Shown: positions 23,603 to 34,418, counted from the first letter of the stretch. The stretch is DNA of 64,000 bases from Helicobacter pylori (GCF_001653475.1 NZ_CP011487.1:372001-436000); one strand, 5' to 3'. Numbers and translations: made by a program. The notes: generated by a model not told the origin, from the sequence alone.

Positions 23603-25630
23603 TTAAAAGGTTTTAAGGGCTTGTTTTTCAAAATAATCCTGCGAATTTAAAGGATCGTTAGGGTTTGAAACTTTAGTGTAACGGCCTTTAGAATTTAACT
23701 CATAGCGTTTTAAGGTGTCTTTTAATTGGATTTCTAAAATATGCAACAATTTATTAGCGATCTTTGGGTTTGTGGCCGGAATAAGCAATTCCACGCGCCT
23801 TTCTAAATTTCTGGGCATTAAATCCGCGCTAGAAAAATAGATATTTTCATGTTTAAAATAATAAATGCGTGCATGTTCTAAATATTTCCCCACAATAGAA
23901 TACACCCTGATATTTTCGCTCAAGTCCTTAACTTGGGGCTTTAAACAGCAAATCCCTCTAATAATGAGATCAATTTTAACCCCTTTTTGAGAGGCTTGAT
24001 AGAGCCATTCAATGATTCCGCTATCCACTAGGGCGTTGGCTTTTAAAATGATATAGCCTTCTTGTTTGTGGTTCATTTCATTTTGGATCAATTCAATGAT
24101 TTTAGACTTGATTTGTTTGGGCGCCATAAAAAGCGTTTCTAAGGCACTATTAGTCGCGCTACTAGTCAGCAAGGAATGGAAAAGCTTGATAATGTCGTTA
24201 GCGATTTCATTTTTAGCGCTAAAAAAACTCACATCGGTATAGATTTTAGCGCTCAAAGGGTTGTAATTGCCCGTGCTTAAATGGGTGAAATGGCGTAATT
24301 GGTTGTCTGTTTTTTTAGTGATCACTAGCATTTTGGCATGCACTTTGAGTTTAAAAACGCCATAAACGACTAACGCACCTGCTCTTTCTAAAGCTTTTGC
24401 CCAGTGCAGATTACTCTCTTCATCAAAGCGTGCTTTTAATTCTACTAAAACGCTCACTTGAATCTTGCTCGCCGCTTCAATTAAAGCTTTGACAATGGGG
24501 GAATGCTTGCCCACACGATAAAGCGTCATTTTGATAGAAAGGGTGGTTGGATCGCTAGCGGCTTGCTCTATGAGATCGATCACAGGCTCAAAACTTTCAT
24601 AAGGGTGGAACAGCAACAGATCTTGTTTTTCTATGGATTTAAAAAGATCGTTTTCATTGAAATGATGGTGGATTTTGGGCGTGAAATTGGGCGATTTGAG
24701 TACTTTAAAATCGCTGTGATTGACCAATTCCCACAAATCCCCTAAATTGAGCATGATCGCGCTTTTATAGGCATGCATGCCGGTGGGTTTGTGCTTTTTG
24801 TGGGAGTGGGTTTGAAAACTCCTTAAAGACGCTAAAAGGGTTTTTAAAAGCTCTTGACTCCCTTTTTGGGTTTGCAAGCGCACGATTTCACCTTGATTGC
24901 GTTTCCTTAAACTCTTACTCATCAAATCCGCATAATCATGCGCTTCATCTTCAGTGATGGCAATATCCGCATCGCAAGTTACCCTAAACGCCATGCAATC
25001 TAAAATCTCATGCTCTAAAAACAATTCTTCTAAATGCGCTTCTACGATTTCTTCAGCCAGCACAAACAAGCCTTTTTCTAGCTCTACAAAACGGAAAATA
25101 AAAGAGGGGAGTTTGATGAGTGCATGGGAGATGGTTTGGGTTTCTTTGTCTTTAATGCGGGCAAAAAGCGCGAAAGTCAGATTCGCTAAAGGCGGGAAGG
25201 TGTGCGAAGAATCCAACTTAAAAGGCAAAACGAGTGCATAAAGTTGCTCTTTAAAATAGGTTTTAGCCTTAGCTTTTTGCTCTAAATTCAATTCATTATA
25301 GGGGGTGATGCAAAGCCCTTTTTTAAAGAGTAGGGCTTGGATTTTTTGAAATTCTAACTCCCTTTCTTCAATTTCATGTGCTAAATAATGCTTGATTTTT
25401 TCTAATTGTTCTTCAGGGCTTGCGCCATCAATGCCTTTAGAGGCGATTTTGTGCTCATAGAGTTGCTTAAGCCCTGCCACTCTTATCATGTAAAATTCAT
25501 CTAAATTCGTGTCATAAATGGCTAAAAATTTCAAGCGCTCTAATAAAGGCAAGCTCTCATCTTTGGCTTCGTTTAAAACCCTTGTGTTAAAAGCTAACCA
25601 TGAAAGCTCTCGGTTAAAGAAACGATTCAA
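23603..25630 (-). CDS. ppk: polyphosphate kinase
   Basis: PPK1, which polymerises ATP gamma-phosphate into polyphosphate, important for stress and motility. The start FFNRELSWLAFNTRVL is the family signature. The two catalytic histidines lie in KVHAKMLVI and in YLEHARIYYFKH. The phosphate-binding HLSTGNYNP and IRGICCLKP segments are intact. 675 aa is normal for Helicobacter. It is the last protein gene before tRNA-Pro. Confidence 0.95.
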   Translation of the reverse strand: MNRFFNRELSWLAFNTRVLNEAKDESLPLLERLKFLAIYDTNLDEFYMIRVAGLKQLYEHKIASKGIDGASPEEQLEKIKHYLAHEIEERELEFQKIQALLFKKGLCITPYNELNLEQKAKAKTYFKEQLYALVLPFKLDSSHTFPPLANLTFALFARIKDKETQTISHALIKLPSFIFRFVELEKGLFVLAEEIVEAHLEELFLEHEILDCMAFRVTCDADIAITEDEAHDYADLMSKSLRKRNQGEIVRLQTQKGSQELLKTLLASLRSFQTHSHKKHKPTGMHAYKSAIMLNLGDLWELVNHSDFKVLKSPNFTPKIHHHFNENDLFKSIEKQDLLLFHPYESFEPVIDLIEQAASDPTTLSIKMTLYRVGKHSPIVKALIEAASKIQVSVLVELKARFDEESNLHWAKALERAGALVVYGVFKLKVHAKMLVITKKTDNQLRHFTHLSTGNYNPLSAKIYTDVSFFSAKNEIANDIIKLFHSLLTSSATNSALETLFMAPKQIKSKIIELIQNEMNHKQEGYIILKANALVDSGIIEWLYQASQKGVKIDLIIRGICCLKPQVKDLSENIRVYSIVGKYLEHARIYYFKHENIYFSSADLMPRNLERRVELLIPATNPKIANKLLHILEIQLKDTLKRYELNSKGRYTKVSNPNDPLNSQDYFEKQALKTF

Positions 25631-25723
25631 TAGAAATCCTTTAAATCCTCATGTTTAAAATCATTTTGCTTGGTGTGATTATATAATGAAATGATAGCAA
25701 TTGAAGCTTTTTTAAAAAAGTCA

Positions 25724-25801
25724 TGGTCGGAGTAGCGGGATTCAAACCCACGACCTCACCCACCCCAAGGGTGCGCGCTAATCAGGCTGCGCCATACTCC
25801 G
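25724..25801 (-). tRNA. tRNA-Pro (UGG)
   Basis: Minus-strand cloverleaf of 78 bases with an encoded CCA end. Acceptor CGGAGTA pairs with TACTCCG; the D arm is GCGCAGCCTGATTAGCGCGC; the anticodon loop is CTTGGGG with anticodon TGG; the T arm contains GGTTTGAATCC. It marks the border between the backbone block and the type I restriction locus, a common place for genome rearrangement. Confidence 0.95.
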
Positions 25802-25857
25802 CAATCAAAAGGGGTATTTTAATATAAGTTTTCTTAGTTATTGCTTATTTTTGGTTT

Positions 25858-26949
25858 TTATTGGGGTTTGACTTGTTGTGTTAAAAGTAGGGGGAGCAGA
25901 AAGTCTCTGATTTGTTCTAATTTTTTAGAAGTTCTTGTGTTAATGGATATAAGCGTGAGTAGTGGCATCATAATTTGATTAAATTTTTTAATTTCATGCA
26001 CCGACGGCATGTAAATAGAATATTTTTTAAGCAAATTTTTTTGTAAGTGTTTAAGGCTAGTTCCTTGAAAAAAGCTTTGATTGATATGGGTTTTTATACT
26101 TGAGAGCAGTAAATATAAATAGTCGCTAAATTCGTTAGCGCAAATACACCAAGTATCCGTTGAATAAGAAGCTTTGCCTACATAAAATTTAATACCAGCA
26201 TTACCCCCAGTGTTTAAAAAGCAATTTCTGCCATTAATGATCGCTTTAGGATAGGATAGGATATTATCCCCGCTTGTAAAAAAGGGGTATTTATCTTGGG
26301 TTTTTTGGGCGTTTTTAACCATAATACTAGATTTAGGATTTTCAATAATAATTCGTTCTAGCTTTGCATTTTTAGGTTTGTATTTGAAATGGTATTCATA
26401 GATTTTATGAGCGAGCGTATGTAAAAGCTCATTGATTTTATGGTTGTTCTCTATTTTTTGATCTAAGACAGAAAGCGTGCGGGCTATTTTTTGTTGTGTT
26501 TTTATATTTGGCAATAAGACTTCTATTTCTTGAAAAATTGTTTTTGGAATAATTGGCACAACTGTAGAGAGAGCTATATTTTTAAAAAGCTCTTTTTTAT
26601 TAGATAGATAGTAGTATAAGTAGTATGGATTACAAAAATCTTTAATGTCTGTAATAGAATTTATTTGTTGATTTGTTGCGCATTTATCAAAACACATGCG
26701 AACCATACCCACATCACCTATACACCCTACAAGAATGCTTGTATTATCTATTGTGTTGTTTTGTATGCTTTTTAAACCACTATCACTAAGCGTTCTTGAT
26801 GTTTTAATAATACGATATGTGCCATGCAAATCATTTGGCGTAATAAACATGTATTTGCCATTAAAAAAGTCTAAATTAGAAGTTTTAGGGGTTTTTCCTG
26901 TTACGATTTTTCCTATATTTTTAAGTTTATACGTTTTATTATCACTCAA
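25858..26949 (-). CDS. hsdS: type I restriction specificity subunit HsdS
   Basis: DNA-recognition subunit with two target domains separated by conserved helices. TRD1 is about residues 5-145, followed by the spacer helix PNIKTQQKIARTLSVLDQKI. TRD2 is about 195-320, ending with a second helix region before QIRDFLLPLLL. 363 aa is slightly short but complete. The start is TTG overlapping the hsdM stop by eight bases. hsdS genes in H. pylori exchange TRDs by recombination, so the recognition sequence cannot be read off. It is the only undamaged gene of the three. Confidence 0.88.
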   Translation of the reverse strand: MSDNKTYKLKNIGKIVTGKTPKTSNLDFFNGKYMFITPNDLHGTYRIIKTSRTLSDSGLKSIQNNTIDNTSILVGCIGDVGMVRMCFDKCATNQQINSITDIKDFCNPYYLYYYLSNKKELFKNIALSTVVPIIPKTIFQEIEVLLPNIKTQQKIARTLSVLDQKIENNHKINELLHTLAHKIYEYHFKYKPKNAKLERIIIENPKSSIMVKNAQKTQDKYPFFTSGDNILSYPKAIINGRNCFLNTGGNAGIKFYVGKASYSTDTWCICANEFSDYLYLLLSSIKTHINQSFFQGTSLKHLQKNLLKKYSIYMPSVHEIKKFNQIMMPLLTLISINTRTSKKLEQIRDFLLPLLLTQQVKPQ

Positions 26950-28574
26950 ACCTAACCCCTTTTAAAACTTCTAAAATTTCTTGTTGCAAGCTTTGGCTTT
27001 CATCAAAAAGGCTTGTCAGTTCGCTTGAATATTGTTTCATTAAATTTTCAAATTCCGATTGGCTGATTTTCTCGCTTGTGTCTTCTATGGTGAAATACTG
27101 CCCGGGGTTTAGAGAATAATTTTTTTCTTTAATTTCATCAAAAGAAGCCAGAGCGCAAAAATCCGATTTTTGGGTTTTATTTTGAAAAGTTTCTAAAATC
27201 AAATTAATATCGTTTTCTCTTAAGCGCGTTTTTTTGTTTTTGTTTTCGGTGTATTTTTCGCCGAGTTTGGAAGCGTCAATCAAAACTACTTTATTTTCAT
27301 CTGGAGTTTTTTTAAAAAAGATGATGCTCACATTAGTGCCGGTGTTGGCAAAAACCTGACTGGGCATGCAAATTACCCCATAAACGAGCCTTTCATCCAC
27401 TAAATGCCTGACAATCTTATTTTCTACCCCGCTTTTAGCTCTAATGAATCCGGTTGGCACGACTATAGCCCCCTTACCCTTTGGATTGAGCATGTTCAAG
27501 CAATGCTGGAAAAAGAGCGTGTAAATGGGCATTTTGCTTTTATCTTTTTTAGGGATATTGGGCACGCCTAAGAAAAAATCGTTTTTGTTTTGCGAGATTT
27601 CGGCATGATAGTCGGAAAAATCCAGCTTGAAAGGGGGGTTACTCACGATGTAATCCATTTTCCCTTTATAGTCTTTAGAATGGTAGGGGTTGGTTAAAGT
27701 ATTTCCCTCAATGACGTTTCTTAAAGAGTGGGTCAAGTCGTTTAAAATGAGGTTGAGTTTGAGCATTCTTAAGGATTTTTGCGAAATGTCTTGGGCATAA
27801 AGGGTGCAAGAATCCGTGCCTATTTGGTGGGCTAATGCCATTAAAAGCGTTCCTGTGCCTGTGCTTGGATCATAGATTTTGACGCTTTGAGTCGGCTCAT
27901 TAATTAAAAGCTTAGCAATGATGCTAGCGATGCTTAAAGGGGTGTAGTATTCGGCGTATTTCCCTCCGCTGGCGTTATTGTAATCTTTGAGTAAGTATTC
28001 AAAAATGGGAGCGAAAAAATCATAGCCTTGTTGGTTTTGCAGGTTTAAAAAAGCTTGTTTGAAATTAAAATTTTTGAGTTTGTCTAGTAAAGCTCTTGTA
28101 AAATTAGCCCTTTTAGACTCTTCGTTAATGTATTTTGAAATGTTTTCAAATAAAGCGATAGTGGTATTATCTGTGCTTATGGTGTTAAAAAGCTTGGCAT
28201 TATTGCTAGAAATGCGATCAAAAATAGCGTCTAGCTTTAGGTGTAAATCGTTATCGTTAAAATGTTTTTCAAAAAGATAATTTAAAAGCTCATCATAAGA
28301 GAGTGTGGGGAGTTTTTTATATCTTAAGGTAAGAAAAAAGTCTTCTTTATTCTTCTTCGTTAAAGTTTTTGTAATCTTGTATCGTTTTGTTGGGAAATTC
28401 TTGTTCAAAAAGGAATTCCAATTTATCGCATAAGAATTTATACAAAAAGCATTGCGTGATGATCTTGTATTCGTTGCCGTCGTTCCCTAAACCAAAACTC
28501 GTGCAAATGGTTTTTAAATCATCAATGAGGTTTAGGGTGTCTTGTTTGATTTGCTTTAAAGCGTCATTAGGCAT
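26942..28574 (-). pseudogene. hsdM: type I methyltransferase HsdM, frameshifted
   Basis: N6-adenine methyltransferase subunit. The body carries motif X (GKYAEYYTP), motif I (YDPSTGTGTLLMAL) and motif IV (VSNPPF). The N-terminal 76 residues (from MPNDALKQIKQDTLN at 28574) stop at TAA 28349-28347. Removing one T on the minus strand at about 28349 restores NFNEEEKEDFFLTLR and joins the two parts. The lesion sits after a short GAA repeat. The downstream frame could start internally but would lack the N-terminal domain that helps dock HsdS. Start overlaps the hsdR end. Confidence 0.85.
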
Positions 28575-31500
28575 GCAAATTTCCTTGATTGTGGTTTTGT
28601 GTGAGTTCGTCAAAAAGGGTTTGAGCGATAAATTCTTTTTCTTCTTTTTTTAAATCTTTTAAGGAGGAGTTTTGTTTAATAGTGTCCCTTAATTTTACTT
28701 CTATGGTATCTTTTAAGCCTTCTTCGTATAAGATTTCTTTACGCTTAGAAAGATCCTTATCAATAGCTTTTTTTAACGCGCTTAAAAGCGTGAAAATGTC
28801 CGTTGGGTTAGAAATATCTTTTTCCATAAGGCGCTTATGCGTTTTCGCATAAGATAAATCATTGTTGTATTTATTTAATAGGTGGGTGGTTTGTTGGTTA
28901 TTTTGTTCTAATTGTGAAATGATTGCGCTATAGGAATGAGAAATTTCATTAAAATTCTGGCTTGTTAGGGGCTCTTGGATCAGTTTTGAAAGCTCTTTAG
29001 AAATCTTTTGGATTTCTTTATTCTTTGGGTCCGTGGTTTTCTCTAAAAGCTCTTTAACTTGCTTCTCTTTGGCTTCAATCTCTTCTTTTTCTTTAAAGCG
29101 TAATTCTTTGCGTTCTTTAAACTCTATTTTAAAGTCTAAAAGAGCGATGAGGTCTTCTAACATGATTAAATCGTTCGGATTTTTGGGATCATTGATATTT
29201 TTTAACGCATGGAGTTGTTTGGCTTTTTGGTTGAGCGTTGAAGAGATTTTATGGATCTTTTCAATATCAATTTTTTCTTTTAGTGAAAGGATTTTTTCAT
29301 CATCAGAAGTGCGGATTAAATTGTAACGCTCTTTAAGCGTGTTAATGGCGCGTGAAACTTTTGAAAGCTCGTTCATTTCGCTTATATTGACAATGGCGCT
29401 AGTCATTTTCTCTATATCGTCAATGGGGTAATTAAAAAGATCATCATAAGCGTTTTTAATGTCTTTTTCTAAAACCTCACGATCCGCAAAGATGTCTTTG
29501 ATATTAGAATCGCTGTTGGCATCGCTTTGATTGAATCGGTTTAATTCTTTCAAATAATCATCAGTCGTTTTGTCAAAATTTTCTTGAATCCCTACAAAAT
29601 CTATAAGGTAGCCAAAAGACATGTTGTTATAGGGGCGATTCACTCTGGCTAGGGCTTGGAGTAAATTGTGATCTTTTAATTCTCTGTGGATATAAAGGCG
29701 CTTGAGATTGGGTAAATCAAAGCCGGTTAAAAGCATGTTAAACACAAAGGCTATATCCGTATCCCCATGTTTAAAAGAATCAATTTCTTCTTTGACTTCT
29801 TCTTTATCATGCAAAATCAGGCTGGATTTGAGTTTGTTTAAAATTGTCAGGTTAGGGTTTTGTTGTAAGACTTTCTCTTGGGCATCATCAAAAAGACAAT
29901 TAGCTAATCTGGCTTGCTCGCTTGAAAAACAAACCACCATAGCCTTTACATGTTCATCATTCAAACGCCTGAAATATAATAAATCTCTAATGATATAAGA
30001 GAGTATGGCTTTAATGTATGTTGCATCATTAAAAATCGTTTCTTTTTTAATCTCTTTATATTCAATCGTGATGCTTTCTTGTAAAAGGCGATAGGTTTTT
30101 TGTAGTTCTTCTTTGTAGCTCTTTTCAATGGTTTCTAACTGGAGTTTTAGGGTGTGTCCGTCTTTAATAGATTCTACATAAGAATAGGTGTGCAAGTAGT
30201 TGCCAAAAGTTTTTTTAGTGGCTTTATCTTGCGCATTTTCTTCTAATAGGGGCGTGCCTGTGAGGGCGATTTTAACCGCTGTCTTGTCGCATTCTATCAA
30301 ATTAGCGTAAAAACAACCTCCAGGTTTATAGCTCCTATGGGCTTCATCTATGATAAACACCCTTTGTAAATTGCCGCTATTTTGAATGGATTCTTGTAAT
30401 TCTGTTTTAGAAATCATTTCAGCGCTATCAGAGAGGTTTTCATTGGGGGTTTTGAATTTTTGGATATTCACAACGATGATTTCATCATTCCCTTGAGGAC
30501 CAACATACACGCTAGGGCTTTTTAATTTTTGGCTCAAATCCTCTTTATTTTTTGCCTCATGCACTTGAAGGCCTCTTTTTGAAAACTCGCTTTTGGCTTG
30601 CTCTAATAAATCCAACCTATCCACAATAAAATAAAATTTAGCGTTTTTCCCTAGCGGGCTAAAAAAGTCTCTTATGATTTTGGTTAAGTGGTAGGTTAAA
30701 GCGGTTTTACCGCTGCCTTGCGTGTGCCAAATGACGCCTTTTAGGGGATCTTTTGAGTTGGTTTCATTGCTTTTATAATGCTTTTTTAATTCTTTTAAAA
30801 CATTCAAGCTTGCAAACATCTGCGCGTAACGCCAAATGTGTTTTTTAAACTCTGAATTTTTTTCTTTTAAGAAACTAATGCCGTATTTTAGGATAAAGCA
30901 AAGCCTTTTTTGAGAGCAAAACGAAGTTAAAAGGGAGTTTGTGGGGGTGTCTTCAGGGCTTTTTAAATAGGCGGTGTCTTTAAGGTTGAATTCGTTTAAG
31001 ATGCGTTTTTGAATTTCTTCAAGCGATCTATGATTTTGATCATTTTCGGGGGGGGGGTAATATCTAGCTTATCGGCTTCAATAAAGCGTTGGAAAATGGG
31101 CGAATAAGAAGCGCTATAAAACGCGCCTTGATCGGGGTTGTTTTCATCATAGGGTAAGTTATCGCTAAAGAGCCAAATTTGTGCAAGGTTATAAAAAACT
31201 CTGTTTTCAGTGTTTGTATAGCGTTTGATATGGCGATCTTTTTCCTCTTTAATGCCTTGTTGAGCTAAAGGCTGTTTAACTTCTATATTCACCAAAGGCA
31301 AGCCGTTGATAAAAAGGGTTATATCAGGTCTAAAAGATTTGTAGGGTAATTCAGCCATCATTTCATAAAGATTATGGTTAGGGTTATCAAAGTCTATGAT
31401 TTGATGTTCGCTTTTGAGCAAGTATTCATAAAAGCTTTTGCCTAAATCACCATAATCCAAGCGTTTTTTCATTTCAGTGAGCGCTTCTTTTGCGTTTTTA

Positions 31501-31668
31501 GTGGGGTTTAATCTTTTAAACGCTTGAGTGAAACTATCCGTTAAGATTAGTGGTTGCATCTAGGTTAGGCTTATTTTCTTTAGAATTAATGGGGATAAAA
31601 TCATAGCCCAACTTAGCTAAATGCATTAAGGCAGGGATTTGAACCCTTGTTTTTTCATTGTATGGCAT
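28567..31668 (-). pseudogene. hsdR: type I restriction subunit HsdR, two frameshifts
   Basis: Translocase/nuclease subunit. Three pieces in different frames: an N-terminal part starting MPYNEKTRVQIPALMH at 31668; a nuclease part (31559-30996) with PDITLFINGLPLVNIEVKQP, the PD-ExK site; and a helicase part with WHTQGSGKTALTYHL (Walker A) and FIIDEAHRS (DEAH). The first break is near 31545, where two bases appear missing; the second is at the C10 tract (minus strand) at 31048-31057, where 8 or 11 C would be in frame. Restriction activity is off in this sequence; the tract is a classic phase-variation site, but the upstream lesion would also need repair. Confidence 0.88.
31048..31057 (-). repeat. 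C10 homopolymer in hsdR (phase-variable tract)
   Basis: Ten G on the plus strand, ten C in the coding sense, inside the codons after DKLDIT. With 10 C translation ends about 18 codons later; with 8 or 11 the frame continues into ENDQNHRSLEEIQKR and the helicase domain. Tracts of this length slip at high frequency in H. pylori. Confidence 0.9.
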
Positions 31669-31730
31669 GAACACCCCTTTGGTTTAAGGTTGTTATTATA
31701 GTGTAAAAATAAAAATCATGGTTGTTTGAG

Positions 31731-33611
31731 TTACATTTGCAATAACAAACAAGCTTTTTTAAGAAATTGTTTTAAGGCGTTTTGAGAGTGGTTGATAAAA
31801 GGTGTGAGCTCATTTTCGTTAAGATGCAATGAAACGATTAGAACGCTTTGTAAGATATGAGCGATACTCCCTTCAAATAAAATGCCTATAGTGGGGGTTT
31901 TAGCGCTGGCGGTTTGGCAAAATCCACTCAAATTATCCACCCATTCAAATATTTCTTGCTTGGTTTTGCAAGGCGTGTTTAGATGCGTGAAAAAATCCTC
32001 TTTAAAACTAATAAGATTTTTTTGTAAATTTTTTAAATCGTTAGCATGATTATTTCTAGGGCTAAACATGCTTTTAATGCGAGCGATAGCTTCTTGTTTG
32101 TCGGGATTTTTCAATCCCACTTGAGAGTAATTCAGGCTAACAGCATGCTTGATTTTAGCCCCATAACTTAAATTATAGACTTTTTTAGGCTGGTAATAAT
32201 TAAGGGCTTCTTCAATCCTTTCTTTAGAGAGCAAAAAAAGCGAGTCGCTAAAAGTTTCATAACCTTTAAAATTACCCTCTACGCTGATTAAAGACGAAGT
32301 GTCAATTTCTTTTTCATTTTCATAATAGGAATTTTTAGCGTGCTTTTTAAACCCTTTAATATAAGCGCAATCTAAAGCACACAAATAAATTTCATCGCTC
32401 ATCAAACTCGCTAAAGCCACCCCGGCATTGCCCACAAAAGGTGCGGCGTATTCTATGCTTAAAGGGTCTATATACGCGCAAGCGCTCCCCCCACGCATAA
32501 ACATTAAGGCTTCTTTGGCTGTATTAAAAGCGTTAGGATTGAGCATGTTAGCCCCCATTAAGGGGGTGTCTTCTAGGGGGGCTTTTTCCAAAACCTCTTT
32601 AAGATAGTCTGTGCGCTCCACTTCTATTTGAAAATCCACTTTAACGCCATGCGTTTTTAAAGGCTTTAAAGCGGTTCCGCATGAAAAAATAATGAATTTG
32701 TCTTCATTTTCTTTTAAAAAATCCAACAATAAATCCAAGCTTGGCCCATTACCCACCACGCAAATAGGGGAGTTAATCTTTTTAGGTTTGGTTTTTAGAG
32801 TTGGATATAAGGGTAAGTTTTTAAGCGTGTTTTTTAATCCTAGTAATTCATCTTCAAAACTCCCCCAACCCCTTAAAGCTTGTTTGTAATAGCTTTGAAT
32901 GTTTTCTTTCATGCGTGAATTAAAAGCGCTTTTATAGGGCATGATTTCTAGCTTTAAAAAAGAATGCGTGATAGGGCGTTTCAAAAAATCCATTTTCAAT
33001 TCATTGGGGTTAAAAAACCCTTGAATAAAGAGTTTAGCCCCTTTTATAATCAAATCTTTATAACGCGTAAAATAACAGCTGATTTTAAACAAATCTAAAT
33101 TTTCTTCAAACAAATAAAGCGAATGGAAGCGGTAATTTTGAGCCTGTAAAATCGCCAAAAACAAGCCGTCCAAGACGCCATAAATTATGGTAGGGGGTAA
33201 GAATTTCTTTAAAGAGCAAGGCGTTTGATGGTTATTTAAAAAGTTTAAGATCGCATGCGTGGCTTTAAGGGTTAGGGGGAGTTTGTGGTTGTTTTGAGTT
33301 TTTAAATAATTTAAAGAGAGGTGGTTATTGTCTAATGACCATCTGGGATTATTCAAGGGGTCAGAAGCCATGTTAAAAGCGATTTCTATCATTTGATTTT
33401 TAGGGTAGCTTAAAGCGTTTGTGTGCGTGTGTAAGAGATTGAAGTGGTTTTTTTCAAAAAGCAATCGGTAATTTTTAAAAGGCGTATTGAGAGCATTAAA
33501 AAGATTGGGATTATAAGATTTGAAAAAAACTAAATTATCCCTAAAACGCTTTAAAATTTCTTTTTCTAAAAAGGGCGCATCAAAAGATTCTAGGGCTTTT
33601 AAAAAGGGCAT
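31731..33611 (-). CDS. motility accessory factor (Maf/DUF115) protein
   Basis: HP0465-like protein of 626 aa. The core segment ICVVGNGPSLDLLLDFLKEN with FIIFSCGTALKPLKTHGV is the DUF115 (MAF_flag10) Rossmann-like domain, whose members act in flagellin glycosylation with nonulosonic acids in Campylobacter, Aeromonas and relatives. FVGNAGVALASLMSDEIYLCALDCAY continues the domain. Long N- and C-terminal helical regions flank it. Cytosolic. Transfer of pseudaminic acid to flagellin is inferred from the family. Confidence 0.83.
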   Translation of the reverse strand: MPFLKALESFDAPFLEKEILKRFRDNLVFFKSYNPNLFNALNTPFKNYRLLFEKNHFNLLHTHTNALSYPKNQMIEIAFNMASDPLNNPRWSLDNNHLSLNYLKTQNNHKLPLTLKATHAILNFLNNHQTPCSLKKFLPPTIIYGVLDGLFLAILQAQNYRFHSLYLFEENLDLFKISCYFTRYKDLIIKGAKLFIQGFFNPNELKMDFLKRPITHSFLKLEIMPYKSAFNSRMKENIQSYYKQALRGWGSFEDELLGLKNTLKNLPLYPTLKTKPKKINSPICVVGNGPSLDLLLDFLKENEDKFIIFSCGTALKPLKTHGVKVDFQIEVERTDYLKEVLEKAPLEDTPLMGANMLNPNAFNTAKEALMFMRGGSACAYIDPLSIEYAAPFVGNAGVALASLMSDEIYLCALDCAYIKGFKKHAKNSYYENEKEIDTSSLISVEGNFKGYETFSDSLFLLSKERIEEALNYYQPKKVYNLSYGAKIKHAVSLNYSQVGLKNPDKQEAIARIKSMFSPRNNHANDLKNLQKNLISFKEDFFTHLNTPCKTKQEIFEWVDNLSGFCQTASAKTPTIGILFEGSIAHILQSVLIVSLHLNENELTPFINHSQNALKQFLKKACLLLQM

Positions 33612-33635
33612 TCAATAGCCTTTTTCATAAGACCC

Positions 33636-34409
33636 TTATGAGTCTTTTAAATCGTTTTCTAAGAGTTGGGAAGCGAGAGCGATCTTTTTTAGAGAGATAA
33701 AATCTTGTTCGCTGTAGCGTTTGTTGTCATTCATTTTATGGTAATAGGGGGTGCTTAAATTTAGGGCTTTTTCCTCTAAATTTTGCTTGGTTGCATTAGT
33801 TTCTTTAGGGATTTCAAAAAGATTTTTTGCTTCTTCTAAAGACATAGGGATTTCTATTGCATTGAAGCGTTCAAAATGATCATAAAGCTCGTTAAAATCC
33901 TGATTGTCTATCTGCAAAAACGCCCCCACATCTAAAAACAATTCTTTTTCTTTGCTGTCTAAAATCCCATCAGCGTAGGCTAATAACATGAGAAATTCCA
34001 CTAATTTCAAGCGTTTGGTGTATTCCCCATGCGTGTGGTCGGCGATTTCTTGGCATAAGGATTCAAAATTTTCTTTTTTATCCACAGGCTCACTAAGAAG
34101 CTCTTTGGCTAAATTTTGTTGTTCGCTGTTTAAGGGTTGTTCTAATTCATTGATAAAAAGTGATCTTAAGGCGTTATCCAAAGCGTTTTTTTGAATGTCT
34201 AAAAACTTTAAAAGACGCATATACGCACCCGTTTGGGTTTGCTTGAATTTGTCTAGGGGGCTAGATTGCACCAACAAATAGGGGTCATTTTTCAAGTCGT
34301 ATTCTTCGGTTTTTGTTTTAGGGTTTAGGGGGTTTTTCAAATATTCTTTGAGAGTGTTGTAAAAATAGAATAACACAACCGCCGCAACAATTAATAAAAT
34401 GATTTCCAT
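33636..34409 (-). CDS. membrane-anchored TerB-like protein
   Basis: HP0466-like protein of 257 aa. One N-terminal transmembrane helix (IILLIVAAVVLFYFYNTL), then a helical domain around residues 130-195 (LVEFLMLLAYADGILDSKEKELFLDVGAF) that looks like a TerB/DjlA N-terminal domain, with the acidic DGILDSKE turn expected there. The C-terminal end is helical with no J-domain HPD. It heads toward the Maf gene and is probably cotranscribed with the next three genes upstream. Function unknown. Confidence 0.65.
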   Translation of the reverse strand: MEIILLIVAAVVLFYFYNTLKEYLKNPLNPKTKTEEYDLKNDPYLLVQSSPLDKFKQTQTGAYMRLLKFLDIQKNALDNALRSLFINELEQPLNSEQQNLAKELLSEPVDKKENFESLCQEIADHTHGEYTKRLKLVEFLMLLAYADGILDSKEKELFLDVGAFLQIDNQDFNELYDHFERFNAIEIPMSLEEAKNLFEIPKETNATKQNLEEKALNLSTPYYHKMNDNKRYSEQDFISLKKIALASQLLENDLKDS

Positions 34410-34418
34410 CTTTTTCCT

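Noticed and set aside
31560..31668. tRNA-like sequence GGGTTCAAATCCCTGCC near the hsdR start (minus strand)
   Set aside because: It looks like a T-arm but is in-frame coding for the HsdR N-terminus (TRVQIPAL), and no cloverleaf surrounds it.
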